Assembly (NCBI GenBank): GCA_022822785.1
Contig: JAJEAL010000126.1
Location: 1-59,716 of the forward strand
DNA from: Candidatus Poribacteria bacterium
GTDB lineage: Bacteria > Poribacteria > WGA-4E > PCPOR2b
Direction of reading: 5' to 3'
DNA length: 59,716 bases
The notes below the pieces were generated by a model that did no database searches, was not told where the DNA came from, and saw nothing but the letters and a program-made list of their open reading frames with translations. Every line of letters starts with the position of its first letter. Positions within the stretch are counted from its first letter, which is position 1. The position numbers were made by a program, and so were the translations under genes. Positions 1 through 7,251 of this stretch are shown one piece after another.

Positions 1-60
1 AAGGGCCTCTATAACCACTTCTGCCTTAAATTGAGCGGTGAATCGGCGCCGTTTTGCCAT
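1..60 (-). CDS. IS3-family transposase OrfA, N-terminus (runs off the window)
   Basis: The reverse complement begins with ATG at position 60 and reads MAKRRRFTAQFKAEVVIEAL to the window edge. This is the basic start of the helix-turn-helix OrfA protein of IS3-family elements (HTH_Tnp_1), which binds the element ends and normally joins OrfB by programmed frameshifting. A good ribosome site (AAAGGAG) lies about 8 bases upstream. Only 20 codons are in view, so whether the element is intact cannot be told. Its terminal repeat is at 111-140. Confidence 0.8.
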   Translation of the reverse strand, partial: MAKRRRFTAQFKAEVVIEAL

Positions 61-110
61 CGGATAGCTCCTTTCAATTGCAGTGATATTGTATCACAAT
101 CTTGGTTTAA

Positions 111-140
111 GGAGTGGCCCTAATTTCCGATGGCAGTACA
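111..140 (-). repeat. Terminal inverted repeat of the IS3-family element (5' end)
   Basis: On the minus strand this 30-mer begins TGTACTGCCATCGG and lies about 50 bases upstream of OrfA, where an IS3-family left end should be. Its complement resembles the right end of the relic at 3208: a shared TGGCCC is followed by 20 positions of which 14 match, and both terminate in CA. The tip at 140 marks the insertion point into the neighbouring reading frame. No target duplication can be checked because the other end of the element is outside the window. Confidence 0.65.
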
Positions 141-360
141 AACTCTCAATTATCTTACTTATTTTTCCAATATTTTGGCCTCGACAATGGGTCCACTTTA
201 GGGACAGTACTTCAATTACGAGTTGAGTTGCGTACAGGGGATCTGTTGCTTCCTTCAGATCATCTGCCAGACATGTTGTATCATCTTCTATCGACAGGTC
301 CTCACTATACCAGCATTTGAAGAAATCCATCACTCTTTTCGGGTGCCACTCTTCCATCAT
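141..360 (-). pseudogene. Small hypothetical gene truncated by IS insertion
   Basis: A reading frame starts at ATG 360 with GAGGAG about 12 bases upstream and codes for about 73 native residues (MMEEWHPKRVMDFFKCWYSE...). At position 140 it enters the IS terminal repeat; the last 15 codons and the stop belong to the element. The native part is acidic, with several Trp and Cys residues, and I do not recognise it. It is best read as a gene that lost its 3' end to the insertion. A chance reading frame is possible, but the ribosome site and the abrupt border at the IS tip support a real gene. Confidence 0.5.
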
Positions 361-495
361 TATCCAGATGAACTCCTCGTCAATTAAAGGGAATTATATA
401 CCAAAGTGCCAGATTCGTGTTGGCAGAAATTGTGGTTTGCAATAAGTCAGAAATGACTTGATATTTGAAATCGAACTAGGCATTTATAAATAGAA

Positions 496-536
496 AAAGC
501 ACCAACATATTTACCTACCTCTTATGTTGGTGCTTT
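496..536 (-). terminator. Strong hairpin, probable terminator
   Basis: A perfect 14-bp stem (AAAGCACCAACATA with its complement) surrounds a 13-base loop. It lies just downstream of the small gene ending at 559 and has A/T-rich arms, so it could stop transcription on either strand. On the minus strand the 3' arm ends in a run of T. It separates the small genes on the right from the truncated gene on the left. Confidence 0.65.
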
Positions 537-558
537 CCGATTAGAGTTAGAAAACGAT

Positions 559-717
559 TTAACGGTTATCAGGAATGCTGAGTTTGATAAGCCCTAGTTC
601 AGCTTTGATATCTTTCAAAGCGGTAACAATCTCAATCATCAGTAACTGCTCAAGTGTTATGTCCAACTTTTTGGCTAGATTAACATACCACTCTATGCCT
701 TTTTGGTAATCTCTCAT
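559..717 (-). CDS. Small hypothetical protein, 52 aa
   Basis: The minus-strand frame starts at ATG 717 (MRDYQKGIEWYVNLAKKLDI...) and ends with TAA at 559. AGAGG stands 5-6 bases before the start and the hairpin at 496-536 follows the stop. The product is Leu/Ile/Lys-rich and probably all-helical. The N-terminal segment ending in LEQLLMIEIVTALKDIK could form an amphipathic helix pair, as in small antitoxins or regulators, but no family is recognised. It sits in an AT-rich string of small same-strand genes that probably arrived by transfer. Confidence 0.5.
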   Translation of the reverse strand: MRDYQKGIEWYVNLAKKLDITLEQLLMIEIVTALKDIKAELGLIKLSIPDNR

Positions 718-763
718 TTTAAACCTCTTGATGTTATGTAGATTTTATGGGAAGTTAAACCTT

Positions 764-1033
764 TTAACTTTGACTGTCTATTTGTTCGATGACAGACTCA
801 TACAATCTGCCTGAAGCCAATAAGATTATTTCTTTTCTGATTTCAGATAGACACTTTTTGTGTTCCTCTAACTTTCGGATAGTTGAATTCTTATCACTTT
901 GGTCATAACTGTTAAGTATATTATCATCTGTGCTATTGAGGTATTCAACGTATTCATCAATGGCAGAAATTGCATTGTCAATACCATTATCGATATTGTG
1001 GTTAATCAATGTGAATGCACTAATTTCCTTCAT
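764..1033 (-). CDS. Hypothetical acidic helical protein, 89 aa
   Basis: Starts at ATG 1033 with AGGAGA about 10 bases upstream. The sequence has an Asn/Asp-rich N-terminal part (NIDNGIDNAISAIDEYVEYL) and a charged C-terminal helix containing LEEHKKCLSEIRKEI, suggesting a helical bundle or coiled coil. No signal peptide or membrane segment is visible and no family is recognised. It is separated by 46 bases from the 52-aa gene downstream and may be co-transcribed with it. Composition is AT-rich like the rest of 141-3207. Confidence 0.5.
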   Translation of the reverse strand: MKEISAFTLINHNIDNGIDNAISAIDEYVEYLNSTDDNILNSYDQSDKNSTIRKLEEHKKCLSEIRKEIILLASGRLYESVIEQIDSQS

Positions 1034-1125
1034 AATATATTCTTCTCCTGTAAGTGTCTATCACCCGTTATGTAGAATTCCCTTGCATATCAAGCAGAGG
1101 GTCTGTTAGGATATGCCCGACGTAT

Positions 1126-1308
1126 TCATAGGTAAAGCGTTCCACCGTCAGGTATAATCCTTGTCTTACCTGACTCATAAACAACTAACGTCCTTCGAGA
1201 GTACTCGTCTAATGAGAGCAGAAGGCGGCTTGATTCCAACTCTTCATCACTCAGAGGATTATCCTCTTCATTGGTGTGTAAAGGTTTTTCTTCTTTGATG
1301 TTGTCCAC
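1126..1308 (-). CDS. Hypothetical acidic protein, 60 aa
   Basis: Reads from a GTG at 1308 (first residues MDNIKEEKPLHTNEEDNPLS) with AGAAGG just upstream. The N-terminal half is very acidic and probably disordered; the C-terminal half (SRRTLVVYESGKTRIIPDGG) has alternating beta-strand character. No family is recognised. It points away from the plus-strand gene at 1429, and the hairpin at 1321-1348 lies between them. The ribosome site is reasonable, but the short length keeps confidence low. Confidence 0.4.
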   Translation of the reverse strand: MDNIKEEKPLHTNEEDNPLSDEELESSRLLLSLDEYSRRTLVVYESGKTRIIPDGGTLYL

Positions 1309-1320
1309 CGCCCTTCTGAG

Positions 1321-1348
1321 AGGGGCATTTGGTCGGACAAATGCCCCT
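1321..1348. terminator. 11-bp GC-rich hairpin between divergent small genes
   Basis: AGGGGCATTTG and its exact complement flank a 6-base loop. On the plus strand it is followed by TATATTTA rather than a clean T run. It lies just upstream of the minus-strand start at 1308 and just before the promoter of the 1429 gene, so it may insulate the two units or act as a leader structure. A regulatory palindrome is an equal possibility. Confidence 0.35.
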
Positions 1349-1368
1349 TATATTTAACGTGCTGGTAG

Positions 1369-1396
1369 TTGTCATATTTCATCTTTGTGGTATAAT
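1369..1396 (+). promoter_or_regulatory. Sigma70-type promoter for the 1429 gene
   Basis: TTGTCA (1369-1374) and a consensus TATAAT (1391-1396) are 16 bases apart. The expected start of transcription is near 1403, about 26 bases before the ATG at 1429. Confidence 0.65.
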
Positions 1397-1428
1397 ATCT
1401 TGTGAAAATGTATGAAAGGAGGGCTAAA

Positions 1429-1638
1429 ATGGCTATGCCAGATATTATTGAAAGACTTGCGGCGCATGAACATGAACAGTGGGCGCATTGGACACGCTAT
1501 ATGCTTAATAACCTCACAGAAGAAAACATTGCCCGTTGGCGTGAGCAGATTGATACTTCCTACGATGACCTATCTGAAACTGAAAAAGAGAGTGATAGGG
1601 AATGGGCAAGAAAAGCACTTGAAATCGTTAGCAATTAG
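1429..1638 (+). CDS. Small protein with an EHEQW...EKESDREWA pattern (RyR-like), 69 aa
   Basis: The start at 1429 is chosen because GAAAGGAGGG ends 5 bases before it, and a consensus promoter fits this start better than the upstream in-frame ATG. The conserved-looking elements are EHEQWAHWTRYM near the N-terminus and LSETEKESDREWARKALEIV near the C-terminus. This resembles a small protein family common in phages and accessory regions and related to the RyR fold (Trp, Tyr and an E-x-D-R-x-W pattern). Function is unknown. Its 3' end overlaps the convergent membrane-protein gene by 11 bases. Confidence 0.6.
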   Translation: MAMPDIIERLAAHEHEQWAHWTRYMLNNLTEENIARWREQIDTSYDDLSETEKESDREWARKALEIVSN

Positions 1639-2152
1639 CGCATTGTTGGTAAATGATGATACAGAAGAGCATGAGATATAAAACAACAAAGAGCCATGGG
1701 ATATTCATTTCAATGTGTGTAGTCTGCTCATATTTCTGTGGGTCTTTACCTTCACCAAGGGCTTTCCATTCTGAGTCATAAGGTGCAAAAGGCAGTTTTT
1801 TTTCTATGCTAAGAATTACGCCGAATTTTCCATCATTAAGTTGCTTATGTGATTTTATTGTCCGATACCATTGATAACATAATGCTAATCCAAGCACAAT
1901 AATTGGTATTTGCATCCAAACAAAAGCATTATTAACAGAGCTATAACGAAAACTATATCCAATTACAGCAATTAGCGCTGTGTTCAATGTGAGAAAAAAA
2001 TTGTTAGCTGATTGTCTCCGTGTGCTAACGGCATCCGCTGTTCCTGCATAGAATTTGTACAATTCTATTACGTGATTTTTATAATCACTTCCATAGTCTT
2101 TCTCAGATTTTTCTCCTGTTAATTGATTGTCATTATCCCCATCTTTTGACAT
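1628..2152 (-). CDS. Three-helix membrane protein, RipA/8xMP-like, putative TIR-system effector
   Basis: The 174-residue protein has a charged N-terminal region, then HVIELYKFYAGTADAVSTRR, then hydrophobic segments at about 52-67 and 77-96, a cytosolic stretch of about 50 residues, and a third segment at about 151-168. The layout and the VIELYKFYAGTADAVSxRRQSANxFF pattern recall the RipA-family octameric membrane proteins (8xMP), small effectors that sit next to immune genes. Family membership is judged by eye. It is the last gene of an operon with two TIR genes (27-base gap, AGAGGG before the ATG). By analogy with Thoeris and CBASS, it may be opened by a TIR-made nucleotide signal to damage the inner membrane; this is inference. 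A SLATT-type protein is the main alternative. Confidence 0.65.
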   Translation of the reverse strand: MSKDGDNDNQLTGEKSEKDYGSDYKNHVIELYKFYAGTADAVSTRRQSANNFFLTLNTALIAVIGYSFRYSSVNNAFVWMQIPIIVLGLALCYQWYRTIKSHKQLNDGKFGVILSIEKKLPFAPYDSEWKALGEGKDPQKYEQTTHIEMNIPWLFVVLYLMLFCIIIYQQCANC

Positions 2153-2179
2153 GCCGTTACCCTCTCATTTTATAACTTA

Positions 2180-2677
2180 CTAACGAGTCATTATTTTTAA
2201 CCTATCATGCACTTGCTCAGTAAGATCGACTTGCTGAGAGAATGTAACGTTCTCACGAAGTGCCCTATTAGTGAGTCTCCGATCAGTGCGATCTTTGTAA
2301 GTGTTATAGATGTAACCATATTGGCGAAGTCCATCAGTGTTTCGTAATACTGGCCAATCATTTAAGTATTCAGGAAGGGCACTTTTTTCAAGGTTGGTAA
2401 ATGTTGATATAATTCTTGGAGCCCGACGAGCGACACCAATTTCAAATGGAACCCACCAAGACCCCTCTGTGTTCTCCGTAACGATGGCTAACAGATGACT
2501 GCATTCTTCCAGACGATCAAGGATTAGCTCCGTAATACGATTTGTTCGTTGGGCTTCATTCGTAAATCGATCAAAATCGTCAAGATAGCACTTGATATTA
2601 TGAATGGTGTGTAAATGATAAAAAACGTTTTGGGCAAGTTTATCATCTTTTGTTCGGTGTGAAATAAAAACTGGCAT
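2180..2677 (-). CDS. TIR domain protein, 165 aa
   Basis: The protein begins at once with the TIR beta-A strand (MPVFISHRTKDDKLAQNVFY). It continues through a CYLDD BB-type region and LLAIVTENT to SWWVPFEIGVA, where Glu79 fits the catalytic glutamate of NAD-processing TIR enzymes. Bacterial TIR proteins of this size either make cyclic ADP-ribose signals or deplete NAD+. It is the middle gene of three (21 bases after the first TIR gene, 27 before the membrane-protein gene), with AAAGGAG before the start. The C-terminal 50 residues are helical and charged. Which TIR senses infection and which makes a signal cannot be read from sequence. Confidence 0.8.
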   Translation of the reverse strand: MPVFISHRTKDDKLAQNVFYHLHTIHNIKCYLDDFDRFTNEAQRTNRITELILDRLEECSHLLAIVTENTEGSWWVPFEIGVARRAPRIISTFTNLEKSALPEYLNDWPVLRNTDGLRQYGYIYNTYKDRTDRRLTNRALRENVTFSQQVDLTEQVHDRLKIMTR

Positions 2678-2698
2678 TTTAACTCCTTTTACTTATAT

Positions 2699-3115
2699 TC
2701 ATGAAACATCTCTAATGGCGGAAATTATGCTTTTTGTGTTCCACTTGACTATTTCATCTGCAGCATCCTTAACTTTCACAGATGTCCTTTCACTTCCTCG
2801 TGGTTCAACTGCAATAATAGGTTTTGTATATGTAAATTCATTTTGAGCAATATAGATTTCTTTATCAATCCATTTGCTGTGAGTTGCATAAACACCTGCC
2901 AATATCAGGACAACACTACTATGGCTTATTTGCTCCTTTATGGCATTATAGAGTTGACGGTCTGTGCCGTTTGTGTGTAAAGGGTCGTCCTTTGGAACAG
3001 AATAATCACTATAGCGAAAACGAGAACGAGGAATTCTGTCCAGTAAACCCGTTATATTGTAATAACTATCACTATAAGACCAAGAATGGCTAATGAATAG
3101 ATGGTAAGTTCTCAT
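2699..3115 (-). CDS. ThsB-like TIR protein (MTH538/DUF1863 type), 138 aa
   Basis: The pattern HLFISHSWSYSDSYYNITGL, then SDYSVPKDDPLHTNG, then VVLILAGVYATHSKWIDKEI is typical of MTH538-like TIR proteins (PF08937), the family of Thoeris ThsB. ThsB proteins detect phage and synthesise an ADP-ribose-derived signal from NAD+. Glu86 in SKWIDKEIYIA is the likely catalytic residue and Ser9-His10 lies in the first loop. It is the first gene of the operon, with AAAGGAGA before the ATG. The usual ThsA partner (SIR2-SLOG or macro-TM) is absent; a second TIR and a small membrane protein take its place. Confidence 0.8.
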   Translation of the reverse strand: MRTYHLFISHSWSYSDSYYNITGLLDRIPRSRFRYSDYSVPKDDPLHTNGTDRQLYNAIKEQISHSSVVLILAGVYATHSKWIDKEIYIAQNEFTYTKPIIAVEPRGSERTSVKVKDAADEIVKWNTKSIISAIRDVS

Positions 3116-3207
3116 CGTTAGTTCTCCTTTGGATATATTTCAAATTGAATAACATAAACTTTCGTAATTGTATCACATCCCCCAGTGCCGTGCCAAGTCA
3201 AAAAATA

Positions 3208-3387
3208 TGAAGTGCCACCGTTAATTTGGGCCATAAATCCTTAAACTTAAGACAAGTGTTTTTGTTCAAATTCAGTAGGTGTCAAATAGCCTAACGCCGC
3301 TATATGGCGGGCAACCTCACGGTTGATTGGATGATATTTGTTCCATCTTTTTATCAAGGCGTTTCTGCCATGGTATAGTCTACGCAT
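3208..3387 (-). mobile_element. Relic of an IS3-family element: OrfB C-terminus plus right inverted repeat
   Basis: The minus-strand frame 3387-3247 ends ...HIAALGYLTPTEFEQKHLS, the hallmark C-terminus of IS3-family OrfB integrases (LGYLTPxEFE). It is only 46 residues and lacks the DDE catalytic core. About 40 bases after the stop comes a terminal-repeat-like sequence ending at 3208 that resembles the repeat at 111-140. The element is therefore a decayed 3' end. It lies in the same orientation as the element at the window start, so IS ends flank 141-3207, and its right side abuts the 3' end of hsdR. Confidence 0.7.
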
Positions 3388-3428
3388 TTTTCTTCCTATG
3401 CACCAAGCATTATTTTAGTAGCCACCTG

Positions 3429-6400
3429 TTAGGCGGCAACGTCATAAATACTATTGCCGGCTCCGTAATAGGAATCGTAGATGTGTTGATACACTGCCTC
3501 GCATTTCTGATCAAATATCTCCTGCTCGTAACATTCCGGCAGCATTTCGTCTAAAGTCTTTTGAACAGTTATCTTGACTGCTGCACGGGATCGCTCCCGT
3601 TTGCGCCAATCCAACCCCAACTGTTCCTGTTTGAGTGTCGTGAGTAACCTTCTCGATATAGTTTTCACTCCATCTCTCTCCTCTGCGGTCAAATCCATCT
3701 CAGGTCGGGTTAAGAGGTCAAAGACAGCGAGTTCTTCCTCGGAGAGTTGCTCGGCGATGGCGCGTTGGTCCTCCTCGTTAAGTTCGCCCGCCAGTGCTAC
3801 CAGTTGATTAAACCACACATCGACATCTATTCCCGCTTCATTGTATGCCGCGATCATCTGCTCGAATCGTTTCTGGTAATCCATTCGGGTTTTATTGAGT
3901 CGGACCATCTCGGACAACTTTCGATTGATTGATCCCCTCAGTTTTTCTGCTTCAATCTGTTTTCGTCCGGTTCTGTATTTTTCCCTGAGCTGGTCGAAAT
4001 CTATCTCGCTCAGATTCATAGCGAGATGTGCCTGGTCATCCGCGTTGATAGCGTAACTGGCTGGAACGATTGAACGGTCGAGTAGATCTTTGATTGCGTC
4101 CATCACCTCTGAGGTATCCGGCGGTGGGGTCAGGTTTTTTATTTTCTGGGCGATGATGTTGATGAGACCGCAGATTCGGCTGAATTCATTCGCACCGGCG
4201 TCCGGGAGGATTGCTTTGTACAGATTGTAGACTTGATTTGCGCGTTGTAGATAGCCCTTTTTGGTTTCATCGTTGACCACTATCTTGTCCACCGCATCGT
4301 CAATCTGGGCTATCCGTTCAAAGGTGTCTGTATTTGTATCGATCTGGTCAAGGTTGATGCCGAGTCCCCCACAGGACACTTTCATCTGCACAAGTGTCTC
4401 CCTGAGCGCCTCGACAAGTTCCGATTTCGCGCGAATCGGATTCCTGCCTTCTGGATCGGTTCCTTCTGCATAAATAGCCAATGCCCGCTCAAGATTCCGG
4501 AAGATGCCGATGTAATCGACGATTAAGCCGTTGACTTTATCCTGAAAGACGCGGTTGGCTCTGGCGATGGTCTGCATCAGGGTATGGTTGCGTTGGGGTT
4601 TGTCCAGATAGATCGTCGAGCAGGAGGGCACATCGAAACCGGTCATCCACATCGCACAGACGAAAACGATGCGGAATGGATCGTCTGGATCTTTAAATTT
4701 GGTATCCAGATCCTCCCTGACCATGCGGCTCCGGTGCGGAACAATATCCACGTCTCTCCGCCTCAGATCATCAATCTCGTTCTGTGACTGGGAGACCACG
4801 ACCGCCATATCGGTTTGATCCATGTACTCAATTCTTGCCTGAAGGATTTCTGCTTCTTCCTCTGCGACCGTGTTTTCCAAACTCGCCTCCAACTCCTCGC
4901 GGTAACGCCTCCAATGTTCCTGCACCTTGTCATACATCTTGACGGCGGTGGCTTTGTCTATCGAGATAACCATCGCCTTGCCGCGGTATCCACGTCCCAT
5001 AAAGTGCGAAACAATATCTTCGGCGATAGCTTCCAAACGTTCCTCCCGCGTGATGAGATGGTACTGCCTGGCGAACTCTCGCTCGATCCGGTCCTCCTGC
5101 GCTTCATCGAGTTCCGCGTTCTCCATAATCCTCACTATATCTTCGTCGAGGTGTTCATTGTCCAGCTGCACGGTGGGAACCCGGTTCTCGTAGTAGAGCG
5201 GCACGGTCGCACCATCTGCGATCGACTGTCTAAAATCGTAAGTAGAAACATACTCCCCGAACACCTCCTTTGTCCGTTCCTCGCTGGCGATTAACGGCGT
5301 TCCGGTGAACGCGATGAACGCGGCATTGGGGAGCGCTGTGCGCATATTCAACGCTAAGCTGTCATACTGGCTGCGGTGCGATTCATCGGTGATCACGATG
5401 ATATTTGACCGATCCGAGAGGACGGGGTGTTTCGCACCGTCGTTTGTCTGGAACTTCTGGATGAGGGTGAAGATGTAGCGATGGTCTTCGCTCAGGAGCT
5501 GTCGGAGATGTTGGATATTTTCCGCATGGGGCTCCGGACCGCTGACCACCCCTCTGCTGTCAGCGAAGTTTTTGTAGATCTGGTCGTCCAACTCCTTGCG
5601 ATCCGTCACGATAACGAAACGCCAGCCGCCCGGTATCTTTCTCAGTACCTTCTGGGCGAAGAAGATCATTGAGATACTCTTTCCTGAGCCTTGTGTATGC
5701 CAGAACACACCGAGCTTCCCGAAATTCGCGTTTCGGTCTTGTAGGGATTCGACTGCGTTGTTGACGCCGAGGTACTGGTGGTTCTTGGCGATCAGTTTAA
5801 CCGGCTCATCTCCGGCTTCCATAAAGACCGTGAAGTTCTCAATGATGTCCAACAGCCGGCGATGGTCACAGATACCTTTCAAAATTGTTTGTATCGAGAC
5901 CTCCCCCGGTTCAGTTTCGCCCTCGATCCGTTTCCACTCGGTGAAGTGTTCCCAGTTGGCGGTTAGGCTACCAAATTTGCTCTCTGAGCCGTTGGAAAGG
6001 ATAATCAGGGCATTATACCAGAATAGGTGGGGGATTGTGTCCTGGTAGTCCCTGAGATTGTCCTGGTAGGCGTCGTGGAGGCTCTTGTCAACCCGTTTGA
6101 GCTCTATCAACACAAGCGGCAGACCATTAATGAAGCCGATAACGTCCGGTCGTCGGGTATACATCTCGCCGGTGATCCAGAACTGGGAGGCGAGAAAGAA
6201 GTCGTTGTTCTCTGGGTTGTCCCAATCAATTACCTTCAGGATCACATCGACCGGGCTGTCGTCGGCTGGGTCGGGAACTCTAACTTTTACACCCTCTTTT
6301 AGCTGGACGTAGATCTCGTAATTGGCTTCTGAACGAGATAGCCCCGGGCGGGAACGGGTCAGTTCCTCAACAGCTTCGTCTATTGCTTCATCGGACGTAT

Positions 6401-6587
6401 CAGGGTTGAGTCGCTCCAGGGCGGCGCGTAATTTTGATTTAAGGACAACCTCGCCCCTGTTCTCCCGACCGAGCGGACTGCTACCGCCCTCAAATTCATC
6501 GTAACAGTCACGCCATGTCCACCCCATTCCTTCGAGTAGTTCAATCGCCGCTTTTTCGAGTCGGTCTTCGCTATCTGGATTATGCAC
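3429..6587 (-). CDS. hsdR: Type I restriction enzyme, R (motor/nuclease) subunit HsdR
   Basis: The 1052-residue protein has the full HsdR layout. A PD-(D/E)xK nuclease domain has Asp148 in RRPDVIGF and Glu162/Lys164 in LIELKR. Two RecA-like helicase domains follow, with Walker A WHTQGSGKS near 300, DESH at 401-404 and an FTGTPL motif, then a long helical C-terminus that docks on the methylase core. It translocates DNA and cuts far from the site when bound to HsdM/HsdS at unmodified targets. The start is a GTG at 6587, supported by GAGGA 8 bases upstream; it lies 18 bases after the DUF5615 gene. Length and motifs are normal, so it looks functional. An IS3 relic lies 40 bases past its stop. Confidence 0.95.
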   Translation of the reverse strand: MHNPDSEDRLEKAAIELLEGMGWTWRDCYDEFEGGSSPLGRENRGEVVLKSKLRAALERLNPDTSDEAIDEAVEELTRSRPGLSRSEANYEIYVQLKEGVKVRVPDPADDSPVDVILKVIDWDNPENNDFFLASQFWITGEMYTRRPDVIGFINGLPLVLIELKRVDKSLHDAYQDNLRDYQDTIPHLFWYNALIILSNGSESKFGSLTANWEHFTEWKRIEGETEPGEVSIQTILKGICDHRRLLDIIENFTVFMEAGDEPVKLIAKNHQYLGVNNAVESLQDRNANFGKLGVFWHTQGSGKSISMIFFAQKVLRKIPGGWRFVIVTDRKELDDQIYKNFADSRGVVSGPEPHAENIQHLRQLLSEDHRYIFTLIQKFQTNDGAKHPVLSDRSNIIVITDESHRSQYDSLALNMRTALPNAAFIAFTGTPLIASEERTKEVFGEYVSTYDFRQSIADGATVPLYYENRVPTVQLDNEHLDEDIVRIMENAELDEAQEDRIEREFARQYHLITREERLEAIAEDIVSHFMGRGYRGKAMVISIDKATAVKMYDKVQEHWRRYREELEASLENTVAEEEAEILQARIEYMDQTDMAVVVSQSQNEIDDLRRRDVDIVPHRSRMVREDLDTKFKDPDDPFRIVFVCAMWMTGFDVPSCSTIYLDKPQRNHTLMQTIARANRVFQDKVNGLIVDYIGIFRNLERALAIYAEGTDPEGRNPIRAKSELVEALRETLVQMKVSCGGLGINLDQIDTNTDTFERIAQIDDAVDKIVVNDETKKGYLQRANQVYNLYKAILPDAGANEFSRICGLINIIAQKIKNLTPPPDTSEVMDAIKDLLDRSIVPASYAINADDQAHLAMNLSEIDFDQLREKYRTGRKQIEAEKLRGSINRKLSEMVRLNKTRMDYQKRFEQMIAAYNEAGIDVDVWFNQLVALAGELNEEDQRAIAEQLSEEELAVFDLLTRPEMDLTAEERDGVKTISRRLLTTLKQEQLGLDWRKRERSRAAVKITVQKTLDEMLPECYEQEIFDQKCEAVYQHIYDSYYGAGNSIYDVAA

Positions 6588-6604
6588 TACTTCGTCCTCA
6601 TATT

Positions 6605-6967
6605 TTAGTCTGTTGGGATCAGTGGTGTCATGCGTACGCGGTTTTCGTCAACAACAGAGAAGTGTCCTGCCCAGTCCGTCCGGCTTTCCAGCACAGTAAC
6701 CGCTGTTTGGGCAACGAAGGAGGGTGAATCGGGTGGAATGCGAAACAGAATAACCCCCGAAGGTGCGTTGAGTCCTAATCGGAAGACTAACTCACCGAAA
6801 TCTTTATCGAACGTAATCAGTATCCGTTCTTCAACTGTAGCGCGGGATAGCACTGCGCGATCATCGATGCCGGGTGAATCCTCCCGTATCCATATCACGT
6901 CATGCCCCCGTAAACGGAGGGCGGCGATTGCGACGCCGGGAAAATTCTCATTCACCAACAGGCGCAT
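6605..6967 (-). CDS. DUF5615 PIN-like protein, putative toxin
   Basis: The 120-residue protein starts MRLLVNENFPGVAIAALRLR and contains RGHDVIWIRED, RAVLSRATVEERILITFDKDFGEL and GVILFRI. These match the DUF5615 PIN-like family, in which Asn/Asp residues (NEN, DKDFGE) take the place of the PIN nuclease acidic site. Such proteins pair with DUF433 proteins as VapC-like toxin modules. The ATG at 6967 has GAGG upstream and lies 20 bases inside the end of the DUF433 gene, so translation is coupled. The pair is inserted between hsdS and hsdR. RNase activity is inferred from the family only. Confidence 0.8.
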   Translation of the reverse strand: MRLLVNENFPGVAIAALRLRGHDVIWIREDSPGIDDRAVLSRATVEERILITFDKDFGELVFRLGLNAPSGVILFRIPPDSPSFVAQTAVTVLESRTDWAGHFSVVDENRVRMTPLIPTD

Positions 6968-7223
6968 CTGCTAACCTCATGGGAAGTGGGTAGACCTTTT
7001 CAGCATGTAACGTCGCGCTTGCGTAAGCGAGACATGCCCGAATGTCGTCAACCACAATACCGGGGTAATTTTCAAGAATTTCTGCTTCAGTCCAGCCGTG
7101 TGCTAGCAGGTCAATAATGAACTCAACCGCTAAGCGGGTGCCTTTGATAACAGGCTTTCCGGTCAGAACTGCTTCGTCAATAACGATTCGGTCTGTCCAT
7201 TGTTGCAGAGGTTCGGGTTGCAT
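6948..7223 (-). CDS. DUF433 family protein, putative antitoxin
   Basis: The 91-residue protein contains the DUF433 core DRIVIDEAVLTGKPVIKGTR, then LAVEFIIDLLAHGWTEAEILENYPGI and DIRACLAYA, a winged-helix DNA-binding fold. DUF433 proteins occur next to DUF5615 or PIN proteins and are taken as the antitoxin and autoregulator. The start at 7223 is chosen because AAAGGAGA lies 8 bases upstream; the longer frame to 7316 would overlap hsdS. The gene begins 28 bases after hsdS and overlaps the toxin-like gene by 20 bases. Confidence 0.8.
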   Translation of the reverse strand: MQPEPLQQWTDRIVIDEAVLTGKPVIKGTRLAVEFIIDLLAHGWTEAEILENYPGIVVDDIRACLAYASATLHAEKVYPLPMRLADAPVGE

Positions 7224-7251
7224 ATGATTATTCTCCTTTTGGGGAATGGCA

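Noticed and set aside
1628-3115. CBASS operon
   Set aside because: No CD-NTase (cGAS-like) gene is present; the signal-making enzymes would be TIR proteins. The MNT protein at 33510 is too distant and of another type.
4815-5294. 159-codon plus-strand frame opposite hsdR
   Set aside because: Shadow of the hsdR helicase domain; composition is that of a reverse-complement frame.
3429-6587. hsdR truncated by the adjacent IS relic
   Set aside because: Length, motifs and the C-terminal helical domain are complete, and the stop lies before the relic.
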